From assembly GCA_934047225.1 (NCBI GenBank), contig OW203992.1, positions 6,747,501 through 6,811,500 of the forward strand: a stretch of DNA of 64,000 nucleotides. The letters run 5' to 3'. The position numbers were made by a program, and so were the translations under genes. The stretch is from Ypsolopha sequella (Eukaryota; Arthropoda; Insecta; Lepidoptera; Ypsolophidae). Positions 26,301-38,300 of this stretch are shown piece after piece. The first letter of the stretch is position 1; each line of letters opens with the position of its first letter. The notes under the pieces were generated by a model. The model was not told the DNA's origin and did no database searches. It saw only the letters and a program-made list of their open reading frames with translations.

Positions 26301-29300
26301 TGTTCCAGATCACTAACCAAGTTTCCAGTATGAATTCGGGCGGTTGATTAAATTTCACCTCATAAAGGTTGTTAAGATGAAGTCGTGGATGCCGAAAACT
26401 TTCCGTGAAACAAAATTGAGAAATCGAGTTAAAAATCTGTTGTTTCATACATTTTGGTGGGGTAGCTATGTAACTTTTCTATGGAATAGCTGGTGAATAG
26501 GGCCCCAAATGTCAAGTGCCTAGGGGCACTGGGTCTCTAAGTCCGGGCCTGATTATTCCCGCTACGATTATTGGTTAAAAATGAAAGTGATTGCTTGTGA
26601 GACGACGATAATAATAGTGCTAATGACACAATAGAATAGAAACTGTAAGCAAGCACAGTGTATCGAACTGAGGTGTGAAATCGGGTGCACATGTTAGTTT
26701 CACATGGAATTGGAGTAAACAAGAATCTATTTGCACTAATGTATGTACATAATAGTGTTGAAAATCACAATTAGTAAAAGTGTAAATCTTGCACATTAAA
26801 CGAATTCCTTTATATGATTGTTTAAATTTTCAGTCAACATAGATTCTTTCATTTTTCCTGGTTTCCAAAAATATTCTCCTGCTAAATTTCTACGTAATCA
26901 TCTCAACTAACAACTTAAGAGCCAAAAGAAGCAATGGAAATCAGTGCAGTACTTTTTAAGCGTATAACATAGACTTTAATTATCAACGTTTAACACAACA
27001 GGACTGGGAGACACTTTTACACTGGTAAAATAGCCACAGCTCAGCCTCTTTAAACACGTCAGAGACACTAAATAGCCACAGCTCAGCCTCTTTTAACACG
27101 TCAGAGACACTAAACAGCCACAGCTCAGCCTCTTTTAACTCGTCAGAGACACTAAATAGCCACATCTCAGCCTCTTTTAACACGTCAGAGACACTAAACA
27201 GCCACAGCTCAGCCTCTTTTAACACGTCAGTGACACTAAATAGCCACAGCTCAGCCTCTTTTAACACGTCAGAGACACTAAATAGCCACAGCTCAGCCTC
27301 TTTTAACACGTCAGAGACACTAAATAGCCACAGCTCAGCCTCTTTTAACACGTCAGAGACACTAAACAGCCACAGCTCAGCCTCTTTTAACACGTCAGTG
27401 ACACTAAATAGCCACAGCTCAGCCTCTTTTAACACGTCAGTGACACTAAATAGCCACAGCTCAGCCTCTTTTAACACGTCAGAGACACTAAATAGCCACA
27501 GCTCAGCCTCTTTTAACACGTCAGAGACACTAAACAGCCACAGCTCAGCCTCTTTTAACACGTCAGAGACACTAAATAGCCACAGCTCAGCCTCTTTTAA
27601 CACGTCAGAGACACTAAATAGCCACAGCTCAGCCTCTTTTAACACGTCAGAGACACTAAATAGCCACAGCTCAGCCTCTTTTAACACGTCAGAGACACTA
27701 AACAGCCACAGCTCAGCCTCTTTTAACACGTCAGAGACACTAAATAGCCACAGCTCAGCCTCTTTTAACACGTCAGAGACACTAAATAGCCACAGCTCAG
27801 CCTCTTTTAACACGTCAGAGACACTAAACAGCCACAGCTCAGCCTCTTTTAACACGTCAGAGACACTAAATAGCCACAGCTCAGCCTCTTTTAACACGTC
27901 AGAGACACTAAACAGCCACAGCTCAGCCTCTTTTAACACGTCAGAGACACTAAATAGCCACAGCTCAGCCTCTTTTAACACGTCAGAGACACTAAACAGC
28001 CACAGCTCAGCCTCTTTTAACACGTCAGAGACACTAACCAGCCACAGCTCAGCCTCTTTTAATACATCAGAGACACTAAATAGCCACAGCTCAGCCTCTT
28101 TTAACACGTCAGAGACACTAAATAGCCACAGCTCAGCCTCTTTTAACACGTCAGAGACACTAAATAGCCACAGCTCAGCCTCTTTTAACACGTCAGAGAC
28201 ACTAAATAGCCACAGCTCAGCCTCTTTTAACACGTCAGAGACACTAAATAGCCACAGCTCAGCCTCTTTTAACACGTCAGAGACACTAAACAGCCACAGC
28301 TCAGCCTATTTTAACACGTCAGAGACACTAACCAGCCACAGCTCAGCCTCTTTTAATACGTCAGAGACACTAAATAGCCACAGCTCAGCCTCTTTTAACA
28401 CGTCAGAGACACTAAATAGCCACAGCTTAGCCTCTTTTAACACGTCAGAGACACTAAATAGCCACAGCTCAGCCTCTTTTAACACGTCAGAGACACTAAA
28501 TAGCCACAGCTCAGCCTCTTTTAACACGTCAGAGACACTAAACAGCCACAGCTCAGCCTCTTTTAACACGTCAGAGACACTAAACAGCCACAGCTCAGCC
28601 TCTTTTAACACGTCAGAGACACTAAATAGCCACAGCTCAGCCTCTTTTAACACGTCAGAGACACTAAACTGCCACAGCTCAGCCTCTTTTAACACGCCAG
28701 AGACACTAAATAGTTTTCGACCATTTATAAATGGAACCTTACCGTGGTGGGTGGTGAGACGAGGGGGTTATTGTCCAACTCGAGGGTAACCAGCGAGCTC
28801 ATGTTGCGCAGTTCCAGCGGTAACGAGGAGATACAGTTGCAGCTCACATCCAGGTGCTCCAGCCGAAGGTATGTGATCTCTGGAAGACGACATTTGTGGA
28901 GTTTTAGTTGAAGAGTATGGTGGAAGACTAACAAACGAGTTATTGCATATATCTATCTTTAAAATGCGGCTTATATAAACGAAAACTACATTAGAGTTGC
29001 GTTCCTAAACGCCCGCCCGGGTAAATGTAAAATTTAACTGTCAAAGTGAATTTTATATTTCTGGCAAAACTTCGAGCTGTTCGTTTTTATGCGGGTGGTT
29101 GTAGAAAGGGTGACAGTTAATTTTTACCTTTACCCCGGCGTTTAGGAAACGGCGTAAAATTGTTCTTTTAAATGCAAATTGTATGTTCTATAAATGTAAA
29201 AACATATTCTCTAGTTGTAAAGACGCTTTATTTGAAACATGCTTTTTCAATATGTGAGAAGATTTTTAGTATCTTTACCGGGACTATGTTTATTTTGCGA

Positions 29301-32300
29301 AATCCATCGCTATGAATACTCTAAATATTATTAGAGTGCATTACAAACCAGAAAATATCAATCAGAAACCTCGGTGGCGCAATTGGTAGCGCGCTTGTCT
29401 TGATAACAAGAGGTCGCAGGTTCGAATCCTGGCCCGGGGAATTTTTTCAAATTCTTGTCTTTGGATTTGTTTCTGATTGATATTTTCTGGTCGCAGGTTC
29501 GAATCCTGGCCCGAGGAATTTTTTCAAATTCTTTTTTTTGGATTTGATTCTGATTGATATTTTCTGGTTTGTAATGCACTCTAATGATATTTATCTTTAC
29601 CGGTGTAATTATTGACAAACAACCAAAAACCAATCGGCGAAGTTGTAGTTATGCCGCAAAAGGACATACGGACACTGAGGCTTAACTTTAGGTTCACTTG
29701 AAGACAGTGGCCTGCAGTCCATACAGACAAAAAGACACTGTCTACCCTGACAAATACACATCATTTACGCATTTTTACGCATATCGTAAAAAAAAAAGTG
29801 TAGCCACACCGACCGCCATCTATTGTCATTAGCGGGAACTGCGAGTCTCAGTTCACAGCTGCGATTCGCTCGCTCACTCCAGCCATAGATAAAGTATCTA
29901 TGCTCGAGCATTCCGAAATAGAATTACATCGCTAAAATCGATTACGAAAGACTATGAAGTGAATGGCTTATGATTCGTTGTAATTCAATTTCGGACCAGC
30001 CATCGCGGAATGGTGGCTACCGGCCAGTACCGGCTAGTACCGGCTTTTATGTGTGGGTCATTATTCCAACAGTATCTTTGTTGTGTGCGTTACTGTAAGT
30101 ACATGGCACACAAATGCAAAAGCTTTTGCTTGTTTGCGTGCGACATGTAGGTATGCGAAAACTCTGTAAAAAGACGACGTCTTTTTAGTTTTACGACATT
30201 CACCGAAAATTACCGAAGTCTTACGAAGCCGCCTTAGCAGCTGAGCCGGCGCCATCCATTATTGTTTTGCGTTCGTTCGTTACGCAAATTGATGACAAGC
30301 AGTATAAATAAAATAAAATTGGTTCTAAAAATTGCAAAAAATGGCTAGTGGTGGTAGTAACTACTGTGAAAGTTGTGCTGGGAATGTGTGTGTGCAAAAA
30401 TTAAGAAATGGTACGTTTTCAAAACTGTGTTATGCTGAAAAAAAAAGAAGTAATCGAGAAAAGCCGCTTCGTACCGGATTCAAATAAAAGGTAAAGCAAC
30501 TAGAAAATTCAATCCAAAACAATATGAAACATTTAACTGGCTGACAGGTTGTAAACATACTAATCGACTGTTTTGTTTCCCTGCTTGTTATGTTCAAATA
30601 ACCAAACTGTTTGGAACGATGTCGCTTAGCTATATTTACTTGCCTCTATTTTGGGAAATCCTCGAAAAACTACAAAAAAAATTGATGTCCCTCAACTTAT
30701 CTCTAAAATTGGTTGATCGAAAAATAAAAAAAAATCATGGTAATATGTGTTTACGTAAAGATTACAGGAATAATATAGCAGTTTAGAAATTCACGAAAAC
30801 AAAATTACATTTTTCATCCACGATACGGAACTTTAGGTACGCGAGTCTGACTCGCACTTGACCGGTTTTTATGTCTACCCTGTGTAAAAACTCTGTGCAC
30901 GCCACTGCTTGAAGATAGTTTTTGGACAGATTTGTTTTCTACAAAACAAGTTCAGACTAAACTCTTAATACAAATTGTAAAAAAAAAAATTGCACTCCTG
31001 CACTCTAACTAACTGAACACTATAAAATCTGCATAATTTCACGGCAAACGTTTTCTGTAAAGCCGCAGAATTGAGATACGCGCATGAATACAAAGAACCA
31101 ATAAGGGTGAACTAGACTATGAAATGTAGTTGGATTTTATGATTTCATGCTAACTAGTGATTCTTTCCGAGTGGCTGGCTTTTGTGGGTTTATGCGGAGT
31201 TATATGGCTCATTGATTTCACACTATACCCCGTACATTATAGCTTGATTAGAATGGCAGGTCTCATCAGTTCATACATTTTTACGCTTTTTAATACGACG
31301 TTGTGGTTTTTCAGTGCCTTTAAACTGAACATTTTAAGAATAAATCGAACTGACGATATCTGTCATTCCAATCAATCAATAAATTCTACATTTAAGAGTA
31401 TCATGCGTGGAGCTCGTTAAATCAGTAAAAAGCCTGATAAAATACTATTTTTTTAACTGTGCAATCCTCATGCGGGCTGTGAATTCAATAGTGATTTTGA
31501 CAGCTCGTAGTGCCCGGTTTAAAAAATTGGGTTGTACAATGTTTCTGATCTAAAATAGTAGTTTATGCTACCAGGGCGAAAAGGAATAAACTACGAGGAC
31601 AATTTAAACGTAACCGAGTAATTTATTGCTCTTACGCCCGTGTATCATACTACGTTTTTCAATGCATAGTGTGAGGAAATAAAACAAATATAATCTTGTG
31701 AACTTTAAATTATGATTGGCTCAAAAGGACTGTATCCAGAACCGTTAAACAGTGGAAAAAAAAGTATACCATTTATGGTACACAGGAAAGACTGCAGGTT
31801 AGCCAACCATTGTAAACAAATAAAAAAAAAAAATAATAAAGCCCTAGGGCAAAATAATCGACTTTCTGTTCAGTTTTGATGCATAAAAAGTGGGCCTTTA
31901 CGAGCACTTGCATTGAAATAGTACATTACGATACGAGAGCGATGAATCGTTTTCTGACGAGTGTGAGTTTGCGGCACGAGCCGAAGGCGAGTGCTGCAAT
32001 CACACGAGTCGAGAAAAAGTTTCTCGCACGAGTTTCGTATAATTTTTTATAGTACAAGTGCGGAAAATGCCGACTTTACGCACGCGCAGCGTGCGTAAAG
32101 TGGTCATTTTACGCACGGTGTGCTATAAATTATGTTATTTTATAGATCAAGACGAGGAATACTATAAACAATAGGAATACGGGACCCACCGTGTCATTCC
32201 GCGACCATGGCAGATCTAACTCTGCAAAAAATTCGGGAAGGTATAAAATCTAAACACAGTCAGTCCTGTACTCCCGTCCCGTACTACGAGTACGTCCCGT

Positions 32301-35300
32301 CAAATGTTGTAAACTATCTATTATTTTGACATATCAACTCAAAAACTCATTGGTGCATGGCCTGGCGACAGGAATCGAACCTGGTCACAGCAAAGATGAT
32401 ACCAAGAGTATAGGCATCAGGCAGATTATAACAGTAAAAGCGACAAGTGGATCAGCGGAAGTTTCACCAATGGTACTTGGGGGGACGGTGGACAACATTC
32501 TGCAAGCAACGGTTAATGTTACGATTTAGGACTCCCAATGTCAGTCAGCATGATCATCACTCCTACATTCAATGGAATGAAGTGTCATTACATTAGTCAT
32601 GATTTAGGTTATGTGTCAGGGCCACCTGCCAGATGTAGCCTTTGCTACTGTTGGCCTCTTTGCGGATGTTATTTATTGCTACAAACGGTAGTTGGGACGG
32701 AGGGTCTGGATTTGATTCCTACTGATGGGGAATGCTCCAACGGAACTCATGTTATGTGCAACAGTGCAAATGTAGTAAAATTGCGGAAACTTGAAGAAAT
32801 AAATAATAAATAAATCCATTTATTTCAGGCTACAATATACAACCCAGAGCAGCGACTCAGATAGGGACAGTCAAGCCTGGCCGCAATGGTGGACAGGAGG
32901 GTGTTGGGGCTGGCCCGCACACAGCGCACCAGCGAGGCGGCACGCTTGCGTATTGTTGTGTAGAAGCAATCTTTGCGTGCTTCCGCAAACATACCTGACG
33001 CACTGCAGCGTCGGGACAGCCCCAGCAAACTCCGAAAAGCGTTATTATTCTGTACCCGGAGATTTTTTACCTTCTGGTAAAAAAAATACCTTCTGGTGTA
33101 AACCAGCAGACCCTAAAATGAATCTGTTTGTGTAAAGGTGCATTCAGTGATAGGATATTCCTAAGAGAAAAGTGTGTGCACGAGTTTTTGATTGTATCGG
33201 AACTCTGGGACGTATCGTGAAAATAATATATATATATATATATATATATTTAAATATCTTTATGGAAGCCAGATAGTGCTAACCCTCTTACATAATTTGA
33301 TGCTTACTACCAACAAGTCCCATGTATGCCAACAAAGTTGTATGTGTGATAGGACCGTAAGCCTACGGCCATTATGGGCATTTGGGTCAAGAGCAGGTCC
33401 AACATCCCGATTTCCTTGAAAACGTGGTCTACGGTTTAATTAGGAAACTCACGTAAAGGCAGCAATCCCAGCTGATTATTACTAAGGTCGAGCGCTCTCA
33501 AGCCAGCACAATCGCCCAAGGTCATAGGGATTTGGTTCAGACGGTTGTGTGACGCATCCAGCTCCGCTAAAGTACTCATCTTGCCGATTTCCTTGGGCAA
33601 GCTTGTCAGCTCGTTGTCGTTGACTAGAAGAACCTGCAGCGGCATCTGGCATATTTCTCGTGGCAGCTCTATTAGCTGGTTTGAACTGGAACAGAGATAT
33701 GGTTTGTTTAAGCAGGTGACTAAAGAAGGTATCGATTGCGCTCGATACTATGCGCTCTGTATCTTTTGGGTTCCTTCACTCTTCAGCGGAATCTGGAGCC
33801 GAAACTAATACCTAACCTTCGTGGTTATTTTTTCATGACATAGAACCACTTTGGCCTAGGCCAAACTAGTTTGTCCTAAAATCGGTTTTGGCCGGTAACA
33901 TAGATATACATGTCTATGGTTTAAGCCATTAAGGGATGGGCTTGACTTGACCTTACTTTTCTCTTTTACATATAGGTAGTGACTACAAAGAAGAATTACT
34001 CAATATAATAATAGAAATATTTGAGCAATGTCTAAGTGAACAAAACATACATTTAAAGGCCAAGTGCGAGTCGGACTCGCGCACGAAGGGTTCCGTACCA
34101 TTATCAATAAAAACGGAAAAAAAACATGTCTGTTGTATGGTAGCCCCCTTAAATATTTATTTTATTCTGTTTTTAGTATTTGTTGTTATAGCGGCAACAG
34201 AAATACATCATCTGTGAAAATTTCAACTGTCTAACTATCACGGTTCATGAGATACAGCCTGGTTACAGACGAACAGACGGACAGACAGACGGACAGCGGA
34301 GTCCTAGTAATAGGGTCCCGTTGGTTACCCTTTGGGTACGGAACCCTAAAAAATAACAGACGACTCTGGCAAAGTGCTAATACTGCAAAAGGCTTCTAAG
34401 AAAACTCCCTTCCGAAAAGATGACCTTTTACAGACACTTTACACTGTTTGGATTAAGTAAGACCAAAACAATAAACAATGCACTGGCGTCAAAAGGGAAC
34501 GCACGAAAATGTTAACGAAATAAACTTCGCACCGTCCTTTAATTCCTATTAAACTATTTTTACGCAACATCTAATTTAATTAGGACGGAGGAACATTAAT
34601 CTTTTCTCGGCTAACCTAATGTTTTGGTAAGAAGTGCCAGGAATCGACGCGTAAACATTGGCGTGAAAACTGTTACTTTTGAAGGTACCACTTACGCCCG
34701 AACATGCTGGGAGGAACAACACCGCTGCTGACCTATATATTTGCGTATAGTCAAGCAATTCAAGCAAAGCCCTAATAGTAGTTTATGGTACATGGGCGAA
34801 AAGGACGCCCGTGTATCATACTACGTTTTTCAATGCATAGTGTGAGGAAATAAAACAAATATAATCTTGTGAACTTTAAATTATTATTGGCTCAAAAGGA
34901 CTGTATCCAGAGCTGTTAAACAGTGGGAAAAAAAGTATAACATTTATGGTACACAGGAAAGGTTGCAGGTTAGCAAACTTCTAGTAAATAAATTAAAAAA
35001 ATAATAATAAAGCCCTAAGGCAAAATAATCGACTTTCTGTTCGGTTTTGATGCATAAAAAGTGGGCCTTTACGAGCACTTGCATTGAAAAATTACTTATG
35101 TTATTGACAATGAGTAATGAAGCTATGTTGATTCAAAAACCGTTTAGAGCTAAACCAATTTTAAGCCCGTTTTTGTAAAAGTTATTAAATATTATGTAAA
35201 TTAAATTTTATACATTAAAGTTTAGTACAAAAACTAAATGTTTTTTAGTAAGCAAAAAATTATTGCTTCTACCAAGAAGAATAAGACTAACATAATAATG

Positions 35301-38300
35301 ATGTTGAAAATTTAAAAATAAACAAATATTAGAGGCGTAAAATTACAAACATTTCATATTAAGATTCCAATGGTCGATTGGCACCTCTAGTCGTACTCTA
35401 TTTTGCTAACTTTCCTTTCACTAATGCTATATAGATTAAATTAGACACGTTCATTATTGTTGACTCAAACATTATCATAGTCCACCTTGCATTAGTAAAA
35501 ACTCGTAATCGCCAAAATTTAAAAAAGATATTTCGGAAATTAAACTTCACCTCTGCAGAGTTTGCTACCTATGGTAATGTCAAGTGTAAATGGTCTGATT
35601 TCTAGGATTTTGGGAGAAAGTTCTTTCCTCCAGCATGTTCGGTAGTGAAGAGACTATCTCTAACACTGGAAACGAACTTCCTGAACGTTATGCAGTGGAA
35701 CGAAATAAAATATGTGCCCTCGTGTTCATTCGTTGCCATTTTGTTTGTATGAGCAGATCTGGAGCGAAGATAATTGGCGTACTTTACGATTATAGGTGGC
35801 AGTCCATGAATGGTAAAACTGGTGCTACAATAACTGCTATTAGATATTACTATGAGCTGTGTAAAGCTTAACCGAGATTCGAACCAGCAAGATTGGAATA
35901 GACAAAATGTGTAAATAAGAAACGAAAACGGATGTTGATTCTCCACCAAATAGCTTGGACGTGCCTTGGGCCTATCGAAGGGGGAACGCTTAGGTTGTAT
36001 GCCTTTTTCTACTAAAGTTAATAAGAAAAGTCTAGTCTAGACAGGCAGACGTGCTCGATGCGCACTGGATTCAATTCTGCAACGCTATAGACGGATTTTA
36101 ATAATAGATTTGAGGTCAGCGCACGACGCGCACCTAGCAGTGTGGAAATAGGTACAGAATTCATTAATTCAACTAATAAATTGTAAATACGAGAATATTG
36201 ACCGCCTCTGTGGTCTAGTAAATCCGAAGGTTGCTGGTTCAAATCCCGTACGAGCCCACATCTTTGTGCCCGAACTACGGCGATAGGGCTCACCCTCCAT
36301 CACGTTGGGACGTAATAATAGGTCTTAACATATGAAATTGTCGAAGTTTTCTTACAGATTAATGAGTTCATAATTCCTGTAATTCAATAGCTATTCCAAT
36401 TATTTGTTTTTTGTTTGAAAGTTGATTTCAAGGCTTTACATTAACGTATTAAATTTTGTTTTTATTCTCAGTTTGATTACAAAAATTAAATCTTCAAAAA
36501 CAGTTCGTCCTAAATGCCATCCATTTCCATGATAAGATTCGTAATAATTTTTTACTGTTGACACTTTTCAAAAATTAAATTAACGTTGCTGTAAGCTTAA
36601 TGTTGTCTCATTCATACACAAAAGAAACCACATACTTTGGATTTGTCATTCCTAAAAAAATGCAAAAATGTTAGTACTGAAAATTGAGTTTCCTTAAAAT
36701 TTTCTATAGAAAACGGCAATTTCATATGTAAAGACCTAATATTTCGTCGGTGTACGACGAGTGTGGACTGTAACTTGCGTTTCGGTACTCAAAAACACCT
36801 CTGACACCCCCTCGGAGATTCATGTTTATGCGAGAAATGAGAAATCTAGGTCATGTTGGATGACAAGCAAAATATTTGCCATGAAGATTTGGATCTCGTG
36901 AATTTGCCTTAAAGCGTTTTCAAAAGCTTTCGTTAAAATTAACATGGCTCAGTTGTCAAGCAATGCCGTTTCACAATAGTGGCGGACAAGTTGCCACGAT
37001 CCGTTATCCACTACTTACCATATAAGGTTTGTGGGCGAGACATCACGACAATGCAGTTTCATCAGAACCCGAGATGCGTCCGCGCAGACAGTTTGAAAGT
37101 AAGCATCCTCAGAGTTATGTGCGGATTGTTGATGAAAACGGTGAGATCATAAAACGGACATTAAGAAAGGTATTTCTTGAGTTGCAATGCAGACGTGCAG
37201 TATAAAATACTTTTACAATTTACGTTCTTTAGCTAGAAGATCGCCTTAAACTAGTTGTGGATATTATCCAACTTAATTATCCCAGCATGATGTGGGGTGT
37301 AAACATTATAATTTCATAGCAGGTGATAGAAGGAGGTAATGAAGTAATTTATATGGACAGAGAATAGGCGAGCCGAAGAGTTTGTGACAATAACGCGCAT
37401 AGTTTACGGCATACTTAAATGTTTCCAGTCTCAGTTTAGTTATCACTTCCAAAAACTAATAACTACTAAAAATTATTTTGATAGAATTTACCGTTGTCTA
37501 CGGTTACCCATTCTGTATAGATAAATGTGCTACAAAGTTATGATCAAAACCAGTGGTAAAAAACAACGATAATGTAATTTTATTTAGTGAACTTCTAAAT
37601 TCGAAACCGACAAAACCCCATTCAGTTTACAAAAATAAGCCATCAAATTAGTTAGCCCAGCGATAACATTTGCTGACACACACAACGGTTCAGTAGGGTT
37701 CTCCGACGTAGGGGGACATCTCCTACCATGAGTTAAGGGTACTTCACAATGACTGCTGTTGGCGGTAGATATTTTATGATAGCGGGAAACATGGAGAAAT
37801 AAGCAATGACATAATCTTGCAGTTTTGTCCGTACTAAGAAAAAAAAAAACATTGTAACTAGATTCCTTAGAGCCCACTGGAACTTTTTTTGTCAGTCCGT
37901 CTGCTCGCGATTCAAGTAAAACTATCGATCTATAACTAATCGGATGGGATCTTCACTGTTGTTTAACCAAATGTTCCGGGAGTAACTTAGGTAGGATGCA
38001 TATTATTTTAAATAACTTGAACCAAAAAAATATATACATACATACATCGGTATGGTTATTTCTTCTCCCACATATCTACATAAAAAGTTCGTAAACCCTT
38101 GTTGTTTACAACAAGATGGCAGAATAATCAGGGGCTCTACCGCGTAATTCTCATTTGTATCAACTTCAAGCAAATGCATGCGAAATTCAACGCGTGCAAA
38201 AGAGATGGTATGTTAGGCGGGCGTCGTCGCACGCACGTCAAATTTCAATCTCAAGTTGATTTTGATGAAAATGAGAATTACGCGGTAGACCCACAGGTTT

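Noticed and set aside
26983..28275. 430-codon minus-strand open frame of 14-residue repeats
   Set aside because: It is the translation of the 42 bp minisatellite; any in-phase frame without a stop stays open. It has no promoter, splice link or non-repeat domain.
27230..28789. 519-codon plus-strand open frame of SSASFNTSETLNSH-like repeats
   Set aside because: Same array read on the other strand. Both strands being open argues for arithmetic, not coding.
29358..29633. 91-codon minus-strand frame containing PGFEPATSC
   Set aside because: This peptide is the antisense translation of a tRNA-like sequence and its duplicate, a known artefact.
35602..35949. 115-codon minus-strand frame with MATNEHEGTYFISFH
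   Set aside because: It resembles the translation of a dispersed repeat and overlaps a tRNA-like B box. No gene structure seen.
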